Shown: positions 1 through 10,745 of the stretch, one piece after another
How the letters are laid out: the number at the start of each line of letters is the position of its first letter
Numbering within the stretch: position 1 is the first letter of the stretch
DNA from: Tetmemena sp. SeJ-2015
Lineage: Eukaryota > Ciliophora > Spirotrichea > Sporadotrichida > Oxytrichidae
NCBI GenBank assembly: GCA_027382625.1
Contig: JAJKFJ010021246.1
Coordinates: forward strand, 1 to 64,000
Direction of reading: 5' to 3'
DNA length: 64,000 bases
Position numbers and translations under genes: made by a program
Notes under the pieces: generated by a model
The model's input: the letters and a program-made list of their open reading frames with translations, nothing else
What the model was told of the DNA's origin: nothing
Database searches by the model: none

Positions 1-1265
1 GGAAATGTAGAAAGAGGCCTTTCAGCAGATTCGGTGACAGCTTCTTCTTCTTTAATAACCTTTATTCCTTTTTTTCTAATTTCCTTTCAATTTATTAATC
101 ATAGCTCTGCTAGATTATGCTTCTGAATTTCTAGCTTTGATTTTTTAGAATACCCTCATCGTTTAAATTCACTTGAACTGGTCTGCCCAAAGGTGATTTA
201 TTGAATCTCAGATTATTTTGGCTCAAGTCTTTTTAGTTACTCAAGCTCTTAAAGTTCAAGCCTTCAGTTTATTGTATGATGATCTTCCTTGGCTTCCTCT
301 CCTCTTGTTATACCAATGTTTGAGTTTGAGCCGGAGTGAGTAAGCGTATTCTTGGTTAAAATGCGGTCTCTGCTAGTTGAACGCTCATCGAACAGATTTT
401 CTGTCTCTTACTCTGACCTATTCCCACCTGTGCTGTTACTAACCTAGCTAAAAATTATTGAATTGCTTTAGTTGACCCTATTTTATCTATTCCCTAAAGC
501 CTAAGAATCTGAGAGATCTATGCTCATCACTTTATGTTCGTACTTATTAGCAGGTTCCTTCTAAACAGAAACGCTACCTCCATTCCTCTGATTTTAAGCA
601 TTGGCTTTAAGATTAGCATAGTCAAGAGTCACAGTTTTAGTAACACCTTGGTATTGCGCCTTCTTGTTGCTGCCATTTGGAGTAGGGTATACTTCGGAAA
701 AGAGCGCTATGAAGACCTTGCTGATTGAAAGGATTAATTTGAGGGAGAGCTCACAATTTGAGATTCCTCAGTTTCTGTGGCTCTGAAATTACTTGCATAG
801 TTTCTTTCTTCTTAATTTTTAACTTGGCTCTTAACTTCCTCTCTTTGCTTTTTAGAGCTAGAGACTTGCTGAACTCCTTTCTAAAGTATTGATGATTAGC
901 TATACCCAAAATATTTTGTTTCTATGGTGCAGTTGCTGTATCTACTGACTAACATTTGAGCTGGCTGACATCATGGAGGTATTTGAAATTTTACTTGAGG
1001 GAGCTTGCTTTGATAAAGAATTACTAGTGGTAGGTTGCTTTTAGTTTGAGGATGAATAACCTTAAAATTTTTGCATTTGGGGAGTAGCACCACTCATCTG
1101 AGACTTCTGTTTTTGCTTTTGAAGGCTTTAAGAACTCTGATTAAGTGAAGTTTGATAGTTATTTTGAGCAAGTGATGATCCAGTCTTTAAGTTGTTCTTT
1201 GTGTTTATATTGGAGGAGTGTTCGTTGGATTCGTTAGATCCTGTTTGATTGTTGCTGCCTTTCAT
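1..1265 (-). CDS. Ser/Asn/Gln-rich protein, 3' end beyond window (interrupted)
   Basis: I do not recognise this protein. It reads on the minus strand with TAA/TAG as Gln. From the ATG at 1265 it is low-complexity S/N/Q/K-rich (for example NNQTGSNESNEHSSN). The frame breaks at two places, each explained by an IES: TTGCTG repeats at 866 and 933, and ATTTG repeats at 675 and 737. After removing both, the frame is clean down to a TGA at 264-266. Beyond that TGA the sequence is coding-like again (reads such as KSPLGRPVQVNLNDEG and KVIKEEEAVTESAERP), so this TGA may sit in a further IES and the gene probably continues off the left edge. Coding-like sequence also extends upstream of 1265 to about 1420, so the true start may be earlier. 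Disordered composition allows no functional call. Confidence 0.55.
680..741 (-). other. IES, 62 bp, pointer ATTTG (CAAAT in gene sense)
   Basis: ATTTG occurs at 675-679 and 737-741. Deleting one copy and the intervening sequence (62 bp, not a multiple of 3) joins ...SSPSN to GSNKKAQYQ in frame on the minus strand. Without the deletion, the frame that is coding on one side is not the frame that is coding on the other. Confidence 0.75.
872..938 (-). other. IES, 67 bp, pointer TTGCTG (CAGCAA in gene sense)
   Basis: TTGCTG is found at 866-871 and 933-938. Removal of 67 bp restores the minus-strand frame, giving ...NVSQQIQQVSSSKKQREE. The excised part is AT-rich and lacks GT-AG ends at the frame-restoring positions, so it is not an intron. 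Confidence 0.75.
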
Positions 1266-1424
1266 TGCTTTATTATCAATAATTTAACTATTGGTATTCT
1301 TTAGACTGTCATTAGAATTCGGCTATGATTGATAAATTACGGGCTATGATGATGAATTATAGCTAATGAAATTAAACTAATCTAAAGAGAATTAAGAAGC
1401 ATCTAAGTATGATCTAACTTCTCT

Positions 1425-4240
1425 TCATTTCTTCTGCTCTATTTCAATCTGAGGTAGAATACACAAGGACTCTGCCTTGTTGATCTTGAAGATGCCTTTC
1501 TGAGGTCCAAACATGCCTGCCATACTAACAGCAAGAGAATTCTTGACTGCTATTCTCTGCACTTTCGAAATGTACTCTTTAGTCAAGAACATTAATATAA
1601 AGAAGTTCAATCTACCTCATATTATTTTAAACTTAGAGTTTCTAGACTGCTCATCAGTGTCAATCAACTTCTGGAGAACGTTTTTGCCATCTATGAACAG
1701 CTACTTCGCCTTATCTGCTAGCTGTTTAGCATCTTTGAGCAGTCTTTCTCAAGATTGGCTCTGTATTCCTCAAAGTTGATGTACTTAGGGAATGGAATCA
1801 CTTGGAAAGGAGCGAACCTCTAATCGTAGGTAGTCTTTTCCACTCCTAGCTTCTCAAGGGGTGTAGGCTTCTCGGGATCTGCAAGTGTGTTAGGAATTAA
1901 TCCTAGCTTGAAACAATAGGCCATAAGAAGGGTCATTCCTCCATAGATAGAGAACAGCCCCTTAAAGAATTCAAACTCGTCGTACACTAACTTCTGAAGC
2001 TGGGTTGACTTGCGGCGACGAGCCTTGAACTGCTCGCTACTTGCATTAAGGTCGGACATATCTATCATGTCCAACTTAAGAATATGAAAAGGACTTAGTA
2101 AAATATTCATTTAGTGTATACTTGACAAGATCTTAATTGAGTCCGTTGATAATAGGTTTGCGGTTGTAAAACAGCATCTAGTATACCATCCTAGTATAGT
2201 TGAACAGCATATACAGTTCATGATTAGCAAAGAGTTCCAACTCCATGCCCTTGTTCAAGAATTCAAGTGCTGTCTTCTGAGTGAGATTGATCACTAAGTT
2301 CAGAGTCACAGTTGAGTTTAAGTTGTGCTGTTAATGAGCCTTGGGCCCTGATAAATAATTCTAATTTAAGATAAGAAGCTGTCAACTTCGCTGGCTTCAT
2401 TCATGAGGATGGACAAATCCTCGAAGTATCGGCCGAGGGATCTTCTCTATCTACTTTGATTTCTGAGACACTTGATGAGTAGCTCCTTGGAAACTATTGC
2501 GTACTTCTGAATGAAATCTAGGAAGACTTAGTTATTCATGTGTGCGGAGGTGGAGGGGAACATTTCGATGATGCCTCTCTTTAAGAAGTCCATCAAGTAG
2601 GTATCCTTCCAGATTAAAAGTTGGGCAGGGTCGGGGAAGATACTCTTCTCCAACAGTAATCTCAATAGTTCTTATTTTAAAACTATAGATTAAGGTTGTA
2701 TTTTTTTTAATTTTAAATGATTTTAGTGAGGAGGGGACTTTTGTAAGAAAAGTCATCAAGCTCTGCAGCTAGGTCTTCAAAATAGACACAGCTTTCGCGC
2801 ATTACCTCCAGCTTACTTATATCCGAACTCATGTCTCTGAAGAAAGCCAAACTCTCATTATCTATTCTAAAGACTTAAACTATTTATTTAGTATCATCCA
2901 TATTCAACTTTGTAAATTTCCTCAAGCTTATAAAAGCAATTTAAACTATAATCAGTTAAATCAATATTTTAAGCTTGTAACAAGTGGGAGGGTGTGGACT
3001 ATTTTAGGATCGAATAATTTTTCAGCCCATAGAGATTCAGTAGCTATCTTTTCTTTCAAAGCAGCTCCAGTCTCAGAGCCGACAAGCTTAGTGAGCGATT
3101 CTAGACTACTGCTCAGAGTCTTTAAGTGCTGCTTGTAGTCGAGCAGAGGATTCTTCTTTTTCTTTTTTGAAGCTCCCTCCTTCTTCTCCTCCTCCTTCGC
3201 CTCCTTAGATGTGAGAAGCGATTTATCCAAGATGTAAACCGTAACCAGCAAATGAATTTTAATTTCCTTAGAAAGTAAGTATTTATAGTGAAGCATGAGG
3301 GATCTGACAAACTTGAGGTGACAAGCAATAGCATCATGAATTGGACTATCCTTGTGAGAAATCAGCTCAGATATTTGCTCATTGATGAGGTGCATGAGTT
3401 CCTTGAGAGTGAGTTGACTATTGCGAGCGAGTGAGGAGGGGAAACTGATGTCCTCGTCTCTCATGCTTTGACTTGTCTTCGCTACTTCATAGAAAGTGTA
3501 GACCAGCACGTGCAGGGCTTCATAGTAGGACTTAATCAATAATACAAACTTTAATAGAATGAGAAATATTAAAAGCTCATTCAGACTTTCAAGATAGGAT
3601 TGCTGTCCAAGTAATCTCTCTAAATTAGGTAGTAGTTGGAGTAAATAGTCTGCTGCACGCTCACATTTTTCTTCTGCCAAGAGGCCATCTGAATAAATGC
3701 CTCATTCAACACTCCTACACAAAATATGTTACAAGTTATAAATCCTAAGGTTTCTTCATTAAGTAAATATGAAGAAAATACAAATTATATTATAAATTAG
3801 TGAGGGGTCTATTAACTATAAGGAGTCCACTTTCAATGGCTTTAGTAGGGTGGAGGAATTCTTTTCTCCTGAGTCTCATGTCCATCTTCTGATCCATAAT
3901 TTCGAAAGCAGACATGGTTTCATTTATGTCAAAGCCGTCCTTAACAATTATAGTAAATCATCAACAATTTGAATAAACTCCTATGCGAGGAATTTGCAAT
4001 CTTCCAATTTTTCAGCAGCTTAGAAAATAAGATCTGTGACATCCTCCAAGTCTTCGCTTTGATCCACATACTTGAGAGGCATTTTCTCCATTTCCTGAAT
4101 TGCCTCGTAGTAGTCTTTTCTGAGTTGACTTGCCTCATTCTTTCAAAATATAACCTCATAAATGAACAAGTGTAGTTATTCTTCTTAGCTTGAGCTTGCT
4201 CCTCTTCCAACTGAGCTTATATCTTTTGAGTTGACTCCAT
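1425..4240 (-). CDS. NAA35: NatC N-acetyltransferase auxiliary subunit NAA35/Mak10 (interrupted)
   Basis: NAA35 (Mak10) is the large scaffolding subunit of the NatC complex, which acetylates N-termini of nascent proteins at the ribosome. The start is the ATG at 4240 (MESTQKIQAQLEEEQ). An N-terminal block at about 3830-3920 reads MSAFEIMDQKMD, the counterpart of the NAA35 signature MSAIEMMDPKMD. The C-terminal part contains YDQRFAPFQVIPFPKYINF, matching the animal YEHRFAPF...YLQF block, followed by KQLADKAKQLFIDGKNVLQ. The stop is TGA at 1425-1427. The gene is split into many short blocks. Two IESs are resolved in detail (11 bp with pointer AAAGA, 54 bp with pointer CTAA) and others are implied by frame changes, for example near 2100 and 2700-2960. 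The catalytic subunits NAA30 and NAA38 are not in the window. Confidence 0.85.
1583..1636 (-). other. IES, 54 bp, pointer TTAG (CTAA in gene sense)
   Basis: TTAG is present at 1579-1582 and 1633-1636. The 54-bp deletion keeps the frame but removes an in-frame TGA from NAA35, giving EQSRNSKEYISKVQR. The need to remove a stop in an otherwise conserved region is the main support; the pointer is only 4 bp. Confidence 0.7.
1737..1747 (-). other. Very small IES, 11 bp, pointer TCTTT (AAAGA in gene sense)
   Basis: TCTTT at 1732-1736 recurs at 1743-1747. Deleting 11 bp turns a frameshifted reading into NLEKDAKQLADKAKQLF, which aligns with the helical segment of NAA35. At 11 bp including the pointer copy it is far too short for a spliceosomal intron. 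Confidence 0.65.
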
Positions 4241-4697
4241 TTACTATCAACAATGTTAATCGGTCTATTATAAAATAATGACACAACCACACAACTTACC
4301 AATTTAGGTAAACAATACAAATTTGAATTTTAATGCTGCGTGATTCAAATTCAAACGTCTAAAACTAAAGCAAGATATAAACATATAGCAAAAGATTTTT
4401 GTAGTTTCTTATAGAGCATAGTTAAGATAAAAGATTTACAGATCAGAGGAAAGAGAAAGAAAGACAATGACTCTTAAAAGAAAGGGAAAGTAAATCTTCT
4501 AATGTTAAATATATTTTCATTCGTTAGACTAAGTTTATATTTTTAAATAATCCTCAAAACCAAGTCTCTATTTGCAGCTATCGCTACCCACGACTGCTGC
4601 AAATTAAAATTATTCTACCACTCTAAATATGAAAATTTTGATATTTGAATTAGGCTAGATATTTATTTATGAACTATTTCATAGCACGTCAGAGTGT

Positions 4698-7088
4698 TCA
4701 GTTTTTATCTTGGATTTCATCGAAGGCTTTCTTGATTTCAGGGATTACTCCTCTGTCTTCAATGGTTGGGGTGACTCTTGGCTCTTTGACTCCATTCATG
4801 CAAAATGAAGAGAGAGTTAGCATTAACATTTGTGTTGCTCTGATTGGAGATGTCTCTGAGCAGATTTCTGAGGATCTTTCCACTTCTAGTCTTGGGAAGT
4901 TTGTTGACGAAGACCACGTATTCCAATTTAGCAAAGGCACCTATCTTCACTCTTACCTCAGCCTGGATACCCTTTGATATCGCAGTTCGATCCTACTTAT
5001 CATCTTAATAAAGAAATATGAACTTCATAATAGTCATCTTGTGCCACTACGAAGTACAATTAAAATTAAATGATCTCTTGGATTGTACGAAAGCGACTGG
5101 GACTTCTCCTTTGAGCTTATTCTCCATGCCAACTACAGCACACTCGGCCACGTCCTTCAAGTCGCACAGCACTTCTTCTATACGACCAGTTGAGATTCTA
5201 TGGCCAGCAGTGTTAATCACATCGTCTGTACGGGTCAGTACATAGATGTACCCATCAGCATCAAATTGACCTGCATCTCCAGTCAGATAGTAGCCAGCAG
5301 GACTTGAAAGATATTTCTCCACATAGGCTTGGTCGTTACCCCATAAGCCGTCCATGTGGCCTGGTGGGCAAGGCAGTTTCACAACAATCACTTAATCATT
5401 GGTTATAATAACATGTTGGTTCAATCTTTCCTGGGGTATCTGGAGTAGTGACAATCTTGTCATCGTCGTCCATAATTTGGATCTCCCAACCGGGGCAAGG
5501 CTTTGTGGCAGAGCCTGGCTTAGTAGGGAAAGTGTCTAGGTTGATGTAGTTGGAAGCCATGGGCCAGCCAGTCTCAGTCTGCCACCAGTTGTCGTTTAGA
5601 TGCTTGTCCGGCAGCAAGTGCTGAAGCCACCTGATAGTGTCTGGGTCGCATCTCTCTCCTGCAAGATGGATACTCTTAAGTCTAGAGAGATCATGTTGCT
5701 TCATGAGCTCACCATGGTAGTCTTCCTTCTTGACTGCTCTCACTCCAGTAGGAGCGATGAAGAGTGACTTGACTTTGTAGTCTTCGCAAATACGCCATAC
5801 CACTCCAGCATTAGGAGTTCCCACAGGCTTACCTTCGTACATGACAGTGGTGCCTCCCCTCACCAAAGGCCCATAGATGATGAAGTTATGGCCCACAATC
5901 CAACCAATGTCAGAGGATCAATTTAACAAAGCTGTCTGTTAGAATTTAAAAAGATGCGAACATAACCTCTTTTCTATGAAGATCGAATATGTTGTTCATC
6001 GCGATTGATAAATTTTAGGAGGCATTTTAAATCGCGTAGTTGTAGGCAGCGAGTTAGCCACCATGACTTCTGTAAATGCCCTTAGGAGCACCAGTGGTTC
6101 CTGAAGTATAAAGTATGAAAAATGGATGATCGCCAGGCACAGGCACGACATCATGACCCTGAGTGACCTTCTCCATTTCCTCGTTGTAGTCCAAATACAA
6201 ACGCTTGTCAATATCCTTCTCTCTGTAGCTTCTCCTCTGCACTATCACTCTCTTAAGCTCGGGCATACCAGATAAAACGCAAGCTCTGTCCACATTATCG
6301 CAGTAGGGGATGATTCTAGAGGGCTCAAGACCAGCTGATGCAGTAATTAATATCTTGGGGTTTGTAGCCTTGATGCGATTGGCCAACTCCTCAGGAGCGA
6401 ATCCTCCAAACACTACTGAGTGAATAGCTCCCAAACGGACGCAGGCATGCATAGCTATGAGAGCTTCTGGGATCATAGGCATGTATATGACGACTGTGTC
6501 TCCCTTACCAACTCAATTCAATTTTGACAAGCACCTTTTATAATAGATCTTATTACTCCATTGTTTGAGAGGACTCTAGCGAACTTTGAAACCTGTTTTT
6601 GGAGTTCATTGTAAGTGAGCTGCCTTGTTCTCTTGGTAAAGGCACTCTCGTAAATGACAGCTAGGTCCTCTCCATGTCCAGCATCAACGTGACGATCTAT
6701 ACAGTTGTAGGAAACGTTTGTGAGGCCACCAGAGAACCATCTGTAGAGAGGAGCCTTTGAGGAGTCAAGTACCTTGTCGTACTTCTGGAACCAATGATTC
6801 ATACAAAGAAAGGAATTTAAATGAGTATCTAAATTATGAATGAATATCTTTTGCCTGATCTTCCCAGAAGTGCTCTCTTGTCGCGGGATCTTCGGAGAGT
6901 CTTTTGTGCTCTGCGTAGCTTCCTTTCTTTATAGTTGAAAAGCTTGCTTTCTAAAGCTGTGATATGGAAGCTCCAGCTTTATGTGATTGAGATTAGAACC
7001 CAGAGGTGATTCAAAATAGAAGATAAAATTTTCAAATTTTCTTGATTATTTGAGTTATCTGTCTGAGTTTTTTAGACTGTTGAAGCAT
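4698..7088 (-). CDS. Short-chain acyl-CoA synthetase, ACSS3/propionyl-CoA synthetase type (interrupted)
   Basis: This enzyme activates a short-chain acid (propionate or acetate) to its CoA ester through an acyl-AMP intermediate (ANL superfamily). Diagnostic blocks in order: HFWEDQAKDIHWFQKYDKV, LYRWFSGGLTNVSYN, the P-loop ILYTSGTTGAPKGIYR, DNWWQTETGWPMASN, GYYLTGDAGQFDADGYI, DVINTAGHRISTGRIEEVL and the C-terminal KLPKTRSGKILR with the catalytic lysine. The words KLPCPPG and GYYLTGDAG favour ACSS3 over ACS1/ACSS2. The likely start is the ATG at 7088 (MLQQSKKLRQITQ), a basic, hydroxylated N-terminus that would suit mitochondrial import; the link to the first conserved block crosses at least one unresolved IES. 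The stop is TGA at 4698-4700. IESs with pointers GATT and TCAT are resolved; another lies near 4760-4850. Confidence 0.88.
5390..5426 (-). other. IES, 37 bp, pointer AATC (GATT in gene sense)
   Basis: AATC lies at 5386-5389 and 5423-5426. Removing 37 bp joins PDTPGKI directly to VVKLPCPPG, which is what ACSS3-type enzymes have at this point. A nested 22-nt GT-AG intron would also restore the frame but would leave an extra EPTL not expected from the family. Confidence 0.75.
6798..6843 (-). other. IES, 46 bp, pointer ATGA (TCAT in gene sense)
   Basis: ATGA at 6794-6797 and 6840-6843 bracket 46 bp whose removal joins HFWEDQAKDIH to WFQKYDKVLD in frame, the conserved N-terminal block of acyl-CoA synthetases. 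A nearby extra ATGA (6836-6839) makes the exact boundary slightly ambiguous. Confidence 0.7.
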
Positions 7089-7451
7089 GATAATTTTGTG
7101 TGAGATTGTAATACGAACTTATTGATTGATAGCAAAACTTTGATATATTTAAATTATATTATCCCTCTATTAAGTATTCTCATGATTTGTCTTGTTATCA
7201 TTCCATCTTAAAATGATTTTTGCAATATTAAGACTAAGAAGATTTAAGCTTAGATATTCTCTGTTAGTTTTGTAATTATAATCTATCTGAAAGATTTCCC
7301 TCGCTTAATTTGTCAATTTTTGAATCATTTTACTCCTTCACAAATGCCTCATTTTAAATCACTTTAGAGAAAGAATAAAAATTTACATCTGTTTAACTTC
7401 TCCTCTTAAGCTGTTCTTAGGAATAAGCAAATTAATAAATTGAATTTAAAG
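7089..7451. other. Divergent intergenic spacer
   Basis: A 363-bp AT-rich gap lies between the minus-strand acyl-CoA synthetase start and the plus-strand ankyrin gene start. I see no coding block conserved enough to call and no recognisable RNA gene. It should contain both promoters and, in a hypotrich, probably chromosome-end formation sites, but no motif is identifiable by eye. Confidence 0.4.
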
Positions 7452-9821
7452 ATGAATTAAGAAGAGAAGTTGAACGTAACAATCGGCCTCAACAGAGAGG
7501 CTTTCTTTGGAGTAGGGGGCATATTTGCAGAGGTGCATGCTGGTCTACTCACATCCATCGTAGAAAGATTCCAAGCAATAGGAGTTAACGATATTCTCTA
7601 ACTAGTTATTCAGAGAGATGAGAATGGAAGAACACCTATCGATCTAGCAGGGTAAGTTAACTTAAGCCATTCTCTAGTAAAGAAGCTATGATTTGAAAAA
7701 ACAGTTGTTAGAAATAAAACACCCTTTAAAGAATTTAAGAATTAACTTAACTCAATTTTAGGTACCTGGGTTTCAAGAACATCTTCCTATACTTGCTGAC
7801 TAATCTGGGCACACCAAGTGATGTTATTCATTAGGAGATTAATGTCAACAACTAAGGACGCAACCTTTATCACTTTCTTTGTTATAAGGGAAACTATGAC
7901 TGCCTCATTTCCATTCTCAACATAGAAAGAGTCTACATGAAAAAGAATCTCTTTGATCAGCTCTATAGGGAGAAGCAACGATACAGATTTAAGAATATGG
8001 ACATCAAGCATGGAAAGTTAGTGTCCACTGTTTTCCATGATAAATTAATGTTATAAATATATCTTAACATAGATGCTGACACAATTAAGCGTCATGAGGA
8101 ATTCAACATCAGGGTTTAGAATTTATTCGAGTAGTATGCAAGAGACTTGATCAATCGCTATCGATCTATCCTGTGTTAGCAAGACTACTATCGCCGCAAC
8201 CCTGTTCATTACGCTGCGATGTCAAAGTTTACAAAGTGCTTCAAATGTTTGGAAGCACTTCTCAATATCGATATTGACTCAGTTGAAGGATATGACTAAT
8301 TCCTCAGCCTGTTCTTTGAGCTTCAACTTCTCGAAGTACAAGAAGAACGCAAGTTTGATCCAAGAAAGTATGTGGGAATCTTGGCTGAGTTTAAGCACTT
8401 AATGAGCCCAGCTGAGTTTAACTCCATTCATAAGGATTTCAAGTTTCAAGTTAAGATGCTGTTGAAGGAGGTACTTGATAAGCAGGATCAGAATTATCAC
8501 TCTCCTCTGCATGTAGCATCTTACTTCGGAGATTTCAAGGCGTCAAGATACATGGTTAAGCTAGGAGCAGATCCCAACTCCCCAGCTTTCTCTGAAAGGC
8601 CACTAGAAGTAGGCAAGGATAAGTTTGTCAGAGGAGTGCTCTAAAACTTAAATGACGCAGCCACTCAAGCAAATGTCAAAGACTTGAAGCACTTAGTCAA
8701 CTGTGGAAATAAAATTGATAGCAAGTTGAGTATTTTCGGAGAAGCCCCTATTCACAAAGCCGTTCTGACTCATGTTGAGAATAAGCTAGCAGCTCTTTCT
8801 ACTATTATCGACTGCAAAGCAGATGTTGATAACATGGACTCTAATGGTTGGACTGCTCTTCATCACGCTGCTCATAATGGAGATTTTGATTCTGCTTAGA
8901 CTTTACTTAACTCTGGGGCCAAGGTTAACTCATACTCAAACCAATAAAAGACACCCTTACACTTTTGTAATGATGGTTTAATTTCAGTCAATTTTTACTT
9001 TGCTGCTATGAACAATCACACACAAATTATTCAGCTTCTGATCTCTAGAAATGGAGAGATCGAATGGATGGACGAGTAAAAGTGTACTCCACTCCATTTA
9101 GCCTGCAAGAAGGGTCATCTCGAAAGTGTTGCACTTCTCCTAAATATGGGAGCAAACATATATGCTCAAGACTTCAGACAGTGGACTCCTCTTCATTATT
9201 TAATCTCTTAACTATGTTCAAATAATTATGGTAGTTATAATGGCTACAGAAAAGTTTGCAATTACCTTCTCAAGTGGGAGGCTGATAAAGACATCCTAAG
9301 AGACATGAAAAATTCTCAAGGAAGAATAGCTCTCAACATTGCTAAAAGCCCTGAAACCAAAAAGGGATTTGCTCGTAAGCTCAATCATTTCGTATTCTTA
9401 AAATTTTACTTACAGACATTTGGAGAGCTTGCAGAGATGGCGACCTAGACTTAGTGAGAATACTAATCAGAGAGGGTCAAAGCTATGATGAGCAGACCTA
9501 GTATCTCAAGAATACTCCTATTCATATTGCTGCCAAGCATGGTCACTAATTATTGAAAATGAGATTTTATTATAAGACTACTTGATTGTGAAGTATTTGA
9601 TGGAAATAGGGGCAGGTCCAGTGGTTTAAAATCGCGATGGCTTAACTGCCTACGACTACGCAAACGAGACTAAGCGTAACCTTGAATTGCAACTTGCCTC
9701 TTCTAAGCACAAGATTGGTGGACCTGGCTTGGACATTGAAAAATCAAAGGTGAAGCTTGATAACCTGAATACCATTCTCCGCAATATAGCAAGATCTGAG
9801 GAGAGAGAATCCACTCAGTGA
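7452..9821 (+). CDS. Ankyrin-repeat protein (interrupted)
   Basis: An ankyrin-repeat protein of about 690 residues after processing; target unknown. It starts at the ATG at 7452 (MNQEEKLNVTIGLNREAFF) and ends at TGA 9819-9821. Repeats are recognisable from about 8480 onward: SPLHVASYFGDFKASRYMVK, GWTALHHAAHNGDFDSAQ, TPLHLACKKGHLESVALLL, WTPLHYLIS and TPIHIAAKHGHYLIVKYLM. The N-terminal third lacks clear repeats. Two GT-AG introns fit (7652-7761, and 9375-9415 with ...TTACAG). Two IESs fit, with pointers ACTTT and ACTA; both fall inside ankyrin helices and their removal restores the TPLHFAAMNN and GHYLIVKYLM consensus. No membrane segment or catalytic domain is seen. Confidence 0.82.
8966..9001 (+). 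other. IES, 36 bp, pointer ACTTT
   Basis: ACTTT at 8961-8965 is repeated at 8997-9001. Excision gives TPLHFAAMNNHTQIIQLL, a textbook ankyrin helix, whereas the uninterrupted reading inserts 12 residues between LHF and AAM. The segment is a multiple of 3 and has no stop, so ORF-based gene finding would miss it. Confidence 0.75.
9549..9580 (+). other. IES, 32 bp, pointer ACTA
   Basis: ACTA at 9545-9548 and 9577-9580. Deleting 32 bp restores the frame and yields AAKHGHYLIVKYLMEIGA, the expected end of an ankyrin repeat. The unprocessed frame runs into TGA just downstream. Confidence 0.75.
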
Positions 9822-9976
9822 ACTTGAAATCATAGTTAACTCATATAACTCCTGGATGAGTCTTTTTGGCTTTAATTTTGCCAGACCTTATATTTGTTTA
9901 AGTTTAACTCTTAAGATTTATAATAAATTAAATTGCTCTAATATCCCGCTCTCCAATATGTTAAATATATTGATAT

Positions 9977-10745
9977 ATGTTGCTGCCTCACTTGGAATCA
10001 TTAAATTCAAAGATTATCATTTTAGCCTCCGCATCAGCAAACAGGAAATAAATACTTGAAAAAGCAGGACTTAAATTTATTCAATCGCCTTCTACTTTTG
10101 AAGAAAATATGCCCCACGCCTAGTTTGACTCTTCAATGCACTATGTCACTAAAAATACAGAAATGAAGTTCCATAACAAGTCTATCATCAAATCATTTAA
10201 AGTTTTCAAATTTATTTAAGTTAGAAGAGTTGAAGTAGACAAACACACCTTGCGATATTTTGATAGCGGCTGATACAATTGTGGCATTTGATGAGAAAGA
10301 GATAATCGAGAAACCATTAGATAAGGAACATGCAAAGTCTATGCTACTGAAATATAACGACTATGAGTTTCATGAGGCACAAACAGCAGTCTATATAGGA
10401 ATTCTTAACCCTCTAACTCATGAGGTAATCCATTCTAAGTCTTGAACTTTGACTTATTTATATAAAGTAATTGTATAATAATATAAGTCTATCCTCGAAA
10501 GAACCAAAGTGTACTTTAACAAATTGAGTGAGGAAGTAGTTGAGTAATATGTGGAAAGTGGAGAGCCTTTTGGAAAGGCAGGTGGCTATGGAATTCAAGG
10601 GTAAGGAGCCACTTTGATAACTAAATTAGATGGGGACTACTACAACGTGTGGGGATTCCCCTTGAGTTCTTTTTGCCAGGCTTTGATTGAAATGACAAAA
10701 GAGACATAGAAGTCTTCTGAAGAAACCAAAAGCAATCAACAATGA
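9977..10745 (+). CDS. Maf-family nucleotide pyrophosphatase (interrupted)
   Basis: Maf proteins hydrolyse non-canonical or modified nucleoside triphosphates (dTTP/UTP or m7GTP, depending on subfamily) to monophosphates. The start is the ATG at 9977 (MLLPHLESLNSKIIILASAS), where LASAS...RK is the conserved Maf N-terminus. The catalytic segment reads DILIAADTIVAFDEKEIIEKP, with the AADT and EKP motifs. The C-terminal part has GKAGGYGIQGQGA and YYNVWGFPLS, both typical. The stop is TGA 10743-10745. Two IESs (pointers ATTTAA and TAAGTCT) interrupt it; after both are removed a continuous frame gives a full-length Maf protein of the usual size, about 230 aa. The next gene may overlap its stop by an ATGA. 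Confidence 0.9.
10201..10219 (+). other. Small IES, 19 bp, pointer ATTTAA
   Basis: ATTTAA at 10195-10200 and 10214-10219. Deleting 19 bp shifts the frame so that SIIKSFKLEELKQTNTPCD leads directly into ILIAADTIV, as in Maf proteins. Confidence 0.8.
10443..10490 (+). other. IES, 48 bp, pointer TAAGTCT
   Basis: The 7-bp repeat TAAGTCT occurs at 10436-10442 and 10484-10490. Excision of 48 bp removes an immediate in-frame TGA and joins EVIHSKS to ILERTKVYFNKLSEE, as expected for Maf. Confidence 0.85.

Noticed and set aside
5396..5420. A 22-nt GT-AG intron in the acyl-CoA synthetase
   Set aside because: It restores the frame but leaves an extra EPTL before VVKLP. The overlapping 37-bp IES with GATT pointers gives the family consensus exactly.
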